Source: Gammaproteobacteria bacterium
GTDB lineage: Bacteria > Pseudomonadota > Gammaproteobacteria > Pseudomonadales > Azotimanducaceae
Reading direction: 5' to 3'
Assembly: GCA_027295975.1 (NCBI GenBank)
Contig: JAPUJX010000468.1
Location: 1 to 5,811 of the forward strand
Length of the DNA stretch: 5,811 nucleotides
Shown here: one piece after another, positions 1-5,324 of the stretch
Layout of the letters: the number at the start of each line of letters is the position of its first letter
Position numbering within the stretch: the first letter of the stretch is position 1
Notes under the pieces: generated by a model
Database searches by the model: none
What the model saw: the letters and a program-made list of their open reading frames with translations, nothing else
What the model was told of the DNA's origin: nothing
Translations under genes and position numbers: made by a program

Positions 1-536
1 TCACTACCCGAAAGGGCCTGCGGCCGACCATGGATGCGGTTCAAACACTGATGCAGGCCGGGGCTAATGCGGTCAAGGTGGAAGGCGAGGCCGGACAGCG
101 CGAACTCATCAATCATATCGTCGAATCGGGTGTGCCGGTAATGGGTCACCTTGGGCTCACGCCTCAGTCCGTTAACGGTTTCGGGGGCCACAAAGTACAA
201 GGCAGAAACGATACGGATGCCGAAGCACTTTTTACTTCAGCCCTTGGGGTAGCGCAGGCCGGCTGTTTCGCGCTGGTGCTGGAGTGCGTACCCGCGAGTT
301 TAGCCCGGCGTATCTCCCGAGCTATCGACATCCCGACCATCGGCATCGGCGCCGGGCCCCATACCGACGGTCAGGTATTGGTCCTGCAGGACATGTTGGG
401 TATGAATCCGGAATTCAAACCCAAGTTCCTGCGTCGTTACGGTGACGGATTTTCCCTCGTGAGCAATGCGGTCAATCGTTTTCACGCGGAAACCGTGCGC
501 GGATGTTTTCCGAGCAAGGCGGAGTCATACAGATGA
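1..536 (+). CDS. panB: PanB, 3-methyl-2-oxobutanoate hydroxymethyltransferase (5' truncated by window edge)
   Basis: PanB (ketopantoate hydroxymethyltransferase) transfers a hydroxymethyl group from 5,10-methylene-tetrahydrofolate to 2-oxoisovalerate, giving ketopantoate, the first committed step of pantothenate synthesis; it is a cytosolic TIM-barrel enzyme. The reading frame is open from base 3, so roughly the first 90 residues of a protein usually about 265 long lie outside the window; the ATG at 30 is internal. Visible family motifs are KVEG (bases 75-86, with metal/substrate-binding Glu), GHLGLTPQ (about 144-167), the catalytic Glu in LVLECVP (Glu codon 282-284) and GIGAG followed by TDGQVLV (about 342-380). 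The C-terminus is of normal length. The stop TGA at 534-536 overlaps the panC start as ATGA, so the two are probably translationally coupled. Identity is very secure; the promoter lies upstream of the window. Confidence 0.97.
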   Translation, partial: TTRKGLRPTMDAVQTLMQAGANAVKVEGEAGQRELINHIVESGVPVMGHLGLTPQSVNGFGGHKVQGRNDTDAEALFTSALGVAQAGCFALVLECVPASLARRISRAIDIPTIGIGAGPHTDGQVLVLQDMLGMNPEFKPKFLRRYGDGFSLVSNAVNRFHAETVRGCFPSKAESYR

Positions 537-1345
537 ATATCCTGAGGTCCGCTGCCAGGTGGCGAAACGTGCGACGAACTTTGCGAGGATCGATCGGCTT
601 TGTGCCGACCATGGGAGCCTTGCATCCCGGTCATCTGTCGCTTCTCGAAAGAAGTATGAATGAGTGTGATATCACGGTCCTCAGCATCTACCTGAATCCC
701 ACCCAGTTCGACAATCCGGCCGATCTCGAATGTTATCCCGAGACCCTCGAGCGGGATCTGGAACTAGCCCGGGCACTCGGGGTGGATTGGCTGATTATCC
801 CGGACTACGACGAGATTTACCGGGATGGTTACCGTTTTCAGGTTCGCGAACGGGAATTCAGTAAAGAACTCTGCGGCGCCCACCGGGAAGGACATTTCAC
901 GGGCGTGCTCACGGTGGTACTGAAATTGCTGAACCTCGTGCGTCCCGAGCGAGCATATTTCGGCGAGAAAGACTACCAGCAGTATCTACTCATTCGTGAT
1001 ATGTGCGATGCCTTTTTCCTGGATGTCGACATCGTCCCCTGCACGACGGTACGGGAATGTGACGGCCTGGCAATGAGTTCACGCAACACGTATCTGGATG
1101 AGCGTGGGCGCGATCGCGCGCCCAAGCTTCACGCCCTGCTGACTTCGAAGCTCAACGACGAACACGTTGCCGTCGAGCTTGCCAGGGCGGGCTTCAAAGT
1201 CGATTACGTGATGACCCGGGCCGCACGCCGGTTTGCGGCGGCATCGCTCCATTGTGGCCATCGTGAGATACGCCTGATCGACAACGTGTCTCTGACACCG
1301 AAGGCAATTTCCGAACAACCAATGGCGAAACAGGAAACCCCATGA
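533..1345 (+). CDS. panC: PanC, pantothenate synthetase (pantoate--beta-alanine ligase)
   Basis: PanC joins pantoate and beta-alanine to form pantothenate using ATP, through a pantoyl-adenylate intermediate; it is a cytosolic class I nucleotidyltransferase-fold enzyme. The protein is 270 residues from the ATG at 533. It shows PTMG (25-28), the HxGH nucleotide-binding motif (His31, His34), NPTQF (55-59), GHFTGV (120-125), FGEKDYQQ (143-150) with the expected catalytic Lys146, and MSSRN (181-185), the KMSKS-like loop. I chose the start at 533 because AAGGCGGAG (516-524) sits 8 bases upstream, it makes the ATGA overlap with panB, and the next residues match the usual N-terminus. An in-frame ATG at 503 would only add ten non-family residues. 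The segment from the helix after MSSRN to RLIDN is about 20 residues shorter than in E. coli PanC as I recall it, and there is an 18-20 residue tail after RLIDN. All catalytic motifs are intact, so I expect an active enzyme. Confidence 0.96.
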   Translation: MNILRSAARWRNVRRTLRGSIGFVPTMGALHPGHLSLLERSMNECDITVLSIYLNPTQFDNPADLECYPETLERDLELARALGVDWLIIPDYDEIYRDGYRFQVREREFSKELCGAHREGHFTGVLTVVLKLLNLVRPERAYFGEKDYQQYLLIRDMCDAFFLDVDIVPCTTVRECDGLAMSSRNTYLDERGRDRAPKLHALLTSKLNDEHVAVELARAGFKVDYVMTRAARRFAAASLHCGHREIRLIDNVSLTPKAISEQPMAKQETP

Positions 1346-2112
1346 TTCTGTGTCTGGATGTCGGCAACAGTCAGATTTACTGCGGCGTATACGAGGGCGA
1401 CCGACTGATCTTGCAGTTTCGTCGTACCTCGACGGTACGCAGTTCATCAGATGAGTTGGGCGTTTTCCTGCGCGGTGCGCTTCGGGAAAACGGCGTCGCT
1501 CCTGAAGACATCGAACACGTCGTCGTCTGCTCGGTTGTTCCGGACACTCTCTATTCACTCAGATCCTGTTGTCAGAAGTACTTCGATCTCGAGCCATTGA
1601 TCATGCGTCCGGGTGTCAAAACAGGGCTCAAGATCGGCTACAAGGATCCGAAGGAAGTTGGCGCCGATCGGATCGCGGACGCCATTGGCGCAATCAAACT
1701 CTATCCGGACCGCAATCTCATCATCATCGATTTCGGCACCGCCACCACCGTGTGCGCAACCACGAAAGATCGGGAGTTCCTGGGAGGCAACATAATTCCG
1801 GGAGTACGTTTGTCCATGGATGCCCTCGAAGCGAACACGGCGCAACTTCCCTCCGTGGAGATTGTCTCCGTTCGCACGGCCATCGGACGCACCACCGTGG
1901 AAAGTATTCAGAGCGGTTTATTCTGGAGCAACGTCGGCATGGTTAAAGAACTGGTCGCCCGTATGAGCGCCGAGGTTTTTGCCGAGGATGCGCCCATGGT
2001 GATCGGCACGGGTGGATTTGCCCATCTCTTCGACAGTGAGAATCTGTTCGACGCCGTTGTGCCCGATCTGATCCTGATCGGGCTGCGCGAAGCGCTGCGG
2101 CTCAATAGCTGA
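1342..2112 (+). CDS. coaX: CoaX, type III pantothenate kinase
   Basis: CoaX phosphorylates pantothenate to 4'-phosphopantothenate, the first step from vitamin B5 to coenzyme A. Type III kinases belong to the ASKHA (acetate kinase/Hsp70/actin) superfamily, need a monovalent cation and, unlike the type I kinase CoaA, are not feedback-inhibited by CoA (family knowledge). The 256 residues match the usual length. Motifs are DVGNS (6-10, first phosphate loop), the pantothenate-site GADR (107-110, catalytic Asp109), IDFGTATT (129-136, second phosphate loop), GGNIIPGV (148-155) and GTGG (222-225, adenosine region). The ATG overlaps the panC stop as ATGA, with AGGAA at 1332-1336 serving as ribosome binding site inside panC. 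Being last in a panB-panC-coaX string, it places the kinase directly after synthesis of its substrate. Type III is preferred over type I or II because the CoaA P-loop is absent and the ASKHA motifs are present. Confidence 0.97.
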   Translation: MILCLDVGNSQIYCGVYEGDRLILQFRRTSTVRSSSDELGVFLRGALRENGVAPEDIEHVVVCSVVPDTLYSLRSCCQKYFDLEPLIMRPGVKTGLKIGYKDPKEVGADRIADAIGAIKLYPDRNLIIIDFGTATTVCATTKDREFLGGNIIPGVRLSMDALEANTAQLPSVEIVSVRTAIGRTTVESIQSGLFWSNVGMVKELVARMSAEVFAEDAPMVIGTGGFAHLFDSENLFDAVVPDLILIGLREALRLNS

Positions 2113-2128
2113 GCTAGCCAGACAGGAC

Positions 2129-2198
2129 ACTAACTACCGCTCAACAATCCCCTACTGCTCCACAACCACCAACGCAATCTACTCGACCCAACAGCCCG
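2129..2198 (+). terminator. Candidate Rho-dependent terminator (C-rich, G-poor rut-like stretch) after coaX
   Basis: Counting these 70 bases by eye gives 32 C and only 6 G on the + strand, with many YC dinucleotides spaced a few bases apart and no obvious hairpin followed by a T run. Such a C-over-G stretch in untranslated RNA just after a stop codon is the known signature of a Rho-utilisation site. It lies between coaX and the convergent nhaC gene, where termination of the pan operon is needed. The only palindrome nearby is TAGCT-G-AGCTA (2105-2115) across the coaX stop; its loop is too small for a terminator. The role is inferred from composition only. Confidence 0.42.
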
Positions 2199-2199
2199 C

Positions 2200-3666
2200 T
2201 CAGGCCGCTTCTGCCTGAATTTCCTCCGTACTTTCGAGAGGTTCGATCTTGAAGTTGGCGAAGCCGTAGGCGGCCGAGACAAAAGGATTAATCAGGTTGA
2301 AAAAGCAGAAAGGCAGGTAGGCGAGGGTTGGCACGCCGAGCGCCGCGGACATATAAGCGCCGCAGGTATTCCAGGGCACCAGGGGTGAGGTGATCGTGCC
2401 GCCGTCTTCCAGCGCCCTCGCCAGATTTTTGGCATGTAAGCCGCGTTCCGCATAGGTATCCTTGAACATCCTGCCGGTGACGACAATCGACATATATTGA
2501 TCCGCCGCCAGCACGTTTACCCCGAAACAGGTGGCGAGGGTGGTTGTGATGAGTCCGCCAACGCTGGTGCTGAGCGCCAGAAGGCCCTTCAACATTCGGT
2601 TCAGCACACCCGCCTTCTCCATCGCGGATCCGAAACTCATGGCTGCGATGACCAGCCACACCGTGTTGAGCATGGAACTCATCCCGCCGCGCGACAACAG
2701 GGAATCGAGATTCTCGTTGCCGGTGCTGGCGGTGTATCCGTCAAAAAGGACAACCCAGATACCTTTGACGGTCGCAGCCACGACGGTGAGTTCCCGGTCG
2801 CTGGAAAGCGCCGCCACAACCGGTCTTTGAAAGATCAGCGCGATCACGACACCCGTGAAGATGCCCATCAGAATGGACGCCACGGCCGGCATCTTTCGAG
2901 AAGCCATGAACACCACTACCGCAATAGGCAGCAGCATGATGATCCCGATGGAAAAATTCTCCTCGAGCAGGGCAAGCGTTTCCGCCAGCGAGTCGCCAGC
3001 CGGTGGGGTGGATTGAAAGATGCCGATCAGCGAGAAAATCACCAGGGCGGCCAGGAAACTCGGCGCCGTGGTCCACGTCATGTGGCGGATATGGGTGAAG
3101 ATGTCGATGCCCGTCACAGCGGGTGCGAGGTTGGTGGTGTCTGACAGCGGCGACATCTTGTCGCCGAAATAAGCCCCGCAGATGATGGCCCCGGCGGTGA
3201 TCGGCAACGACAGTTCCATTCCCGCCGCGACGGCGACGAGCCCGACACCCAGGGTTCCCGCAACGGTCCAGGAACTGCCGATGGAAAGTGCGGTGATGGC
3301 GCAGAGCAAACAGCAGGCCGGGTAGAAGAAACTGGGATCGAGCAACAGCAGTCCATAATAAATCATCGTCGGCACCGTGCCCGAGAGCATCCACACGCCA
3401 ATGAGACTACCCACGGAGAACAGGATCATGATTGCCGGCAATGACGTGGAGATTCCGGAAACAATCGTCTCCTCGATCACCTTCCAGCTCTGGCCGTTTT
3501 TTATGGCAACCATGGCGGCCAGTGCGGCACCGATCACCAATGCGATCTGATTGGCGCCGCTGGACGAGTCACTTCCGAAAAGGATGACGGAAAATGCCAG
3601 CAACACGACGGTGACTCCGACGGTCAAAGTTACATCCGCGACACTCGCTTCCTTTACTGTGCTCAA
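2200..3666 (-). CDS. nhaC: NhaC-family Na+/H+ antiporter
   Basis: This is an inner-membrane antiporter that probably exchanges cytoplasmic Na+ for external H+ for sodium and pH homeostasis. The 488-residue protein is a polytopic membrane protein with about 11-13 hydrophobic segments (for example around 14-30, 40-55, 76-94, 112-130, 136-150, 202-218, 240-254, 262-280 and 335-350) and a short acidic cytoplasmic tail. Family signatures are GDKMSPLSDTTN (168-179) and LVPWNTCGAY (429-438), both in re-entrant conserved regions of the NhaC/IT superfamily. The start is TTG: no in-frame ATG or GTG precedes the first membrane segment, and GAGGA at 3674-3678 lies 7 bases before the TTG at 3666 but only 1 base before the TTG at 3672, so I prefer 3666. 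It follows the hydrolase gene by 27 bases on the same strand, so the two are probably co-transcribed. Related NhaC proteins also include malate-lactate antiporters, so the exact substrate is open. Confidence 0.92.
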   Translation of the reverse strand: MSTVKEASVADVTLTVGVTVVLLAFSVILFGSDSSSGANQIALVIGAALAAMVAIKNGQSWKVIEETIVSGISTSLPAIMILFSVGSLIGVWMLSGTVPTMIYYGLLLLDPSFFYPACCLLCAITALSIGSSWTVAGTLGVGLVAVAAGMELSLPITAGAIICGAYFGDKMSPLSDTTNLAPAVTGIDIFTHIRHMTWTTAPSFLAALVIFSLIGIFQSTPPAGDSLAETLALLEENFSIGIIMLLPIAVVVFMASRKMPAVASILMGIFTGVVIALIFQRPVVAALSSDRELTVVAATVKGIWVVLFDGYTASTGNENLDSLLSRGGMSSMLNTVWLVIAAMSFGSAMEKAGVLNRMLKGLLALSTSVGGLITTTLATCFGVNVLAADQYMSIVVTGRMFKDTYAERGLHAKNLARALEDGGTITSPLVPWNTCGAYMSAALGVPTLAYLPFCFFNLINPFVSAAYGFANFKIEPLESTEEIQAEAA

Positions 3667-3673
3667 TCGCAAA

Positions 3674-3678
3674 TCCTC
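3674..3678 (-). promoter_or_regulatory. Ribosome binding site deciding the TTG start of nhaC
   Basis: On the minus strand this reads GAGGA. The spacing is 7 bases to the TTG whose first base is 3666, and 1 base to the upstream TTG at 3672. The usual 5-9 base spacing therefore favours 3666, shortening the protein by two residues (MR lost). Confidence 0.6.
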
Positions 3679-3681
3679 GTT

Positions 3682-3730
3682 TCGGTTATCGGGTCATTCA
3701 CAAGTTGGTGAATATATATCGGTTATCAGG
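3682..3730. repeat. Direct repeat TCGGTTATC(G/A)GG flanking a small hairpin at the hydrolase-nhaC junction
   Basis: The 12-base unit occurs at 3682-3693 and 3719-3730 with one mismatch, start-to-start distance 37. Between the copies lies a perfect 6-bp inverted repeat, ATTCAC (3696-3701) and GTGAAT (3708-3713), around a 6-base loop. The downstream copy (minus-strand sense) is in the nhaC leader; the other is within the last codons of the hydrolase gene, whose stop is at the edge of the hairpin. The arrangement could be an operator or an RNA processing/translation element for nhaC, or chance. The repeats are seen directly; function is unproven. Confidence 0.35.
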
Positions 3731-4734
3731 CTGCTGAAGAAATCCTGGTTCGCCGATGGACGAAATCTCTCGGCCGTAGGCGCGCTCAGAAGACGCCCCC
3801 GAGCGTCCAGCCTGGCGCTGCTGGTGAACACACTTTCCCGTGGGTCGTTGCTGGCGCCGTAGCGGAGATCGATTGCCGACAGTTGATAACCGATGCCTGT
3901 CGGGATCGTTTCGTAATGTAGCCAGCCCATCGTGAACCACTTGAAAACAAGCCCTTCCCGTGACCGCTCGAAATCGGCGGTCAGGGCGCTATCTGCCCGT
4001 GGCGCGCTTCCCCAGGCAATTTCGCAAGGTTTCCACATGGAAACGTACCCAACCCGATCCTCCACCGGGGTGCGTACGACAATACGCCGGTAGTGCACTT
4101 GAAAAAAAGTTGGAAACGCCGCAACTTTAGCGTCGCGAACGTTTTCTCGAGCCAACTGGCGGACTGCGTATGCCTCGGCCCCTTCGTTGAGATACCAGCC
4201 GTAACCCAGATAGACGGAGGATATCGACAACGTGGTCAGGGCAACGGCGCGTGCGTTCGCCCGGTAAAGCCGACCCGCCGCCAGGAGTCCCCCCAGCAAC
4301 ATCAGCGTGTAAACCGGATCGATGACGGGCATGGCGTTTATCGCGAATCTCGTGTTCGAAAACGGCAAAAGAAGCTGAGTACCATAAGGGGTGAGCAGGT
4401 CGAGGAGCGGGTGTGACCAGATCGCCGCGACGATGGCCGCCGTCCAGGTCAGCAGCCGTTTCCGATCGGCGGGCTCGAGGGAACCACGCATTTCCCAGCG
4501 CCAGACCGCCCAGGCAATCATCGGGCCGATCACGGGTGCGAAGATCAGCGAATGGGTGATTCCGCGGTGGGAAACCAGTTGATCGAAGTAGTCGCCGCCA
4601 AACGAGAAAAACACGTCGATATCCGGCATCGCACCCACCAGTGCACCGATGCCAGCCGCACGAAATCCGAGTTTATGGTGGGCCACACCCTGAGCGACAA
4701 CGGCGCCCAGGGCGGCCTGGGAAATAGGATCCAT
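3694..4734 (-). CDS. Membrane-bound metal-dependent hydrolase, YdjM/DUF457 family
   Basis: This 346-residue protein is predicted to be an inner-membrane zinc-type hydrolase whose physiological substrate is unknown for the family. The N-terminus MDPISQAALGA is the characteristic family opening and fixes the start, although only a close AGG precedes the ATG. Putative metal ligands are His19/His20, PDID (37-40), HRGITHS (56-62) and HPLLD (108-112), followed by PYGTQLLLPF (116-125). Hydrophobic segments lie around 24-36, 62-78, 94-108, 136-153 and 162-180. From about 205 to the end is a soluble domain with SMWKP, FKWFTMGWLHYE and DLRYG, as in the longer (about 330-350 residue) members. It is the first gene of a minus-strand pair with nhaC. 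E. coli YdjM was reported as LexA-regulated, but I see no clear SOS box (CTG-N10-CAG) upstream. Family assignment is secure; reaction and substrate are not. Confidence 0.88.
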   Translation of the reverse strand: MDPISQAALGAVVAQGVAHHKLGFRAAGIGALVGAMPDIDVFFSFGGDYFDQLVSHRGITHSLIFAPVIGPMIAWAVWRWEMRGSLEPADRKRLLTWTAAIVAAIWSHPLLDLLTPYGTQLLLPFSNTRFAINAMPVIDPVYTLMLLGGLLAAGRLYRANARAVALTTLSISSVYLGYGWYLNEGAEAYAVRQLARENVRDAKVAAFPTFFQVHYRRIVVRTPVEDRVGYVSMWKPCEIAWGSAPRADSALTADFERSREGLVFKWFTMGWLHYETIPTGIGYQLSAIDLRYGASNDPRESVFTSSARLDARGRLLSAPTAERFRPSANQDFFSSLITDIYSPTCE

Positions 4735-4909
4735 ACCTGACCAATGCTGTAGGCCCGATCAAGCACACCATAGTTGTCGAAGGCTGACAAGTTGGTTACA
4801 CCCGGGTATCGATAATTTTTCCTGTTGTAATAACATGGTCGGGAGTAGATTCGACAATATCCTGGTCCAAAGGGGTCAGTACATCCTTCGGTTTCAGTGG
4901 AGTAGCGAG
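4735..4909. promoter_or_regulatory. Divergent intergenic region holding promoters for the hydrolase-nhaC and GFA-VOC units
   Basis: The two flanking genes point away from each other, so both promoters are expected here. No strong consensus pair stands out. On the + strand, GATAAT (4811-4816) matches the -10 consensus at 5 of 6, and CTGACA (4784-4789) matches -35 at 5 of 6, but they are 21 bases apart, longer than the usual 17. TTGTAA (4825-4830) with TAGATT (4846-4851) is another weak pair, spaced 15. An ACCCGGGT palindrome lies near 4799-4806. GGAG (4899-4902) is the ribosome binding site of the GFA gene. No small gene is supported in this stretch. Confidence 0.4.
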
Positions 4910-5275
4910 ATGATAGAGGGTGGTTGTTTTTGCGGCGAGATTCGATATCAGATCGAAGACGGGGATTACCTGGCCGTCAGTTGTCATTGCACCATGTGCC
5001 GCAGAACCAGCGGCGCACCCTACGTTGCGTGGCTGGTGGTTCCGAAAATCGAATTCAGCTACACGTCCGGGGAACCTAAATTGCTCAATTCGTCGGATCA
5101 CGGTGAACGCTATTTCTGTTCCAGTTGTGGAACGCCGGTAACCTGCCTGGTGGATTCGCAGCCCGAGTTCATAGATGTCACGGTAGGCAGCCTCGACCAT
5201 CCGGAAACGGCCGCACCTACTCAGGAGTTCCACACCGACACCCGGTTACCCTGGGTGAACCAACCGCCCGGGTGA
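4910..5275 (+). CDS. GFA/CENP-V family zinc-binding protein
   Basis: This 121-residue protein has the Mss4-like fold of the GFA family, named after glutathione-dependent formaldehyde-activating enzyme (S-hydroxymethylglutathione synthase). Many members have no proven activity, so the reaction here is unknown. The zinc-binding cysteines are all present: CFCG (Cys6, Cys8), CHCTMC (Cys25, Cys27, Cys30) followed by RRTSGAP, and CSSCGT (Cys70, Cys73). Start choice: the frame is open further upstream, to an ATG at 4835, but the family begins with a short stretch ending in GGCxCG, and GGAG at 4899-4902 sits 7 bases before the ATG at 4910. The ATG at 4835 has no ribosome binding site. The protein has no signal peptide and should be cytosolic. 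A VOC-family gene follows 49 bases downstream on the same strand and is probably in the same transcript; both families include enzymes acting on glutathione adducts, which hints at aldehyde detoxification, by inference only. Confidence 0.9.
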   Translation: MIEGGCFCGEIRYQIEDGDYLAVSCHCTMCRRTSGAPYVAWLVVPKIEFSYTSGEPKLLNSSDHGERYFCSSCGTPVTCLVDSQPEFIDVTVGSLDHPETAAPTQEFHTDTRLPWVNQPPG

Positions 5276-5278
5276 TAA

Positions 5279-5304
5279 TCTGCGTGATCAAAGCTCCACG
5301 CGGA
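5279..5304 (+). other. Intercistronic hairpin between the GFA and VOC genes
   Basis: Bases 5279-5286 can pair with 5297-5304 to form an 8-bp stem (one U-G wobble, the rest Watson-Crick, five G-C) with a 10-base loop. It begins 4 bases after the GFA stop codon. No T run follows, so it is not a standard terminator. It could stabilise the upstream mRNA, attenuate transcription weakly or affect translation of the VOC gene; the 3' arm takes up the GGA of the first repeat copy. Structure is read by eye, function is inferred. Confidence 0.4.
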
Positions 5305-5324
5305 ACCAACTCAAAGGAACCAAC
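5302..5324 (+). repeat. 9-base direct repeat GGAACCAAC before the VOC start codon
   Basis: GGAACCAAC occurs at 5302-5310 and again at 5316-5324, a 14-base period, ending exactly at the ATG. The second copy overlaps AAAGGAA (5313-5319), the ribosome binding site of the VOC gene; its AGGA core is 6 bases from the ATG. The first copy starts inside the 3' arm of the adjacent hairpin. It may be a local tandem duplication of the initiation region. Confidence 0.5.

Noticed and set aside
503..532. Upstream ATG start for panC at 503
   Set aside because: It lacks a ribosome binding site, adds residues not expected in the family, and the ATG at 533 has a well-spaced AAGGCGGAG and forms the ATGA overlap.
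1079..1558. Open frame of 159 codons on the minus strand across the panC-coaX junction
   Set aside because: It is antisense to two well-identified genes, has low-complexity Arg/Cys-rich translation with no recognisable domain, and no good ribosome binding site. It is a shadow of high-GC coding.
2497..3394. Long open frames on both strands within nhaC (215 codons +, 217 codons -)
   Set aside because: The translations are His/Arg/Asp/Gly-rich shadows in other frames of a clear membrane protein gene.
3711..3716. TATATT-like -10 element on the minus strand ahead of nhaC
   Set aside because: No acceptable -35 partner at the right distance; the A+T run alone is not enough to call a promoter.
4735..4834. 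SOS box upstream of the hydrolase, sought because E. coli YdjM is reported as LexA-regulated
   Set aside because: No CTG-N10-CAG palindrome with the usual flanks was visible.
4796..5233. Open frame of 145 codons on the minus strand over the GFA gene
   Set aside because: It runs opposite a gene with all zinc-ligand motifs and shows no family resemblance of its own.
4799..5279. CCCGGGT followed closely by GATAAT on both sides of the GFA gene (near 4800-4816 and 5267-5279)
   Set aside because: The spacing between the two parts differs and the second copy overlaps the end of the coding sequence, so it looks like coincidence rather than a paired element.
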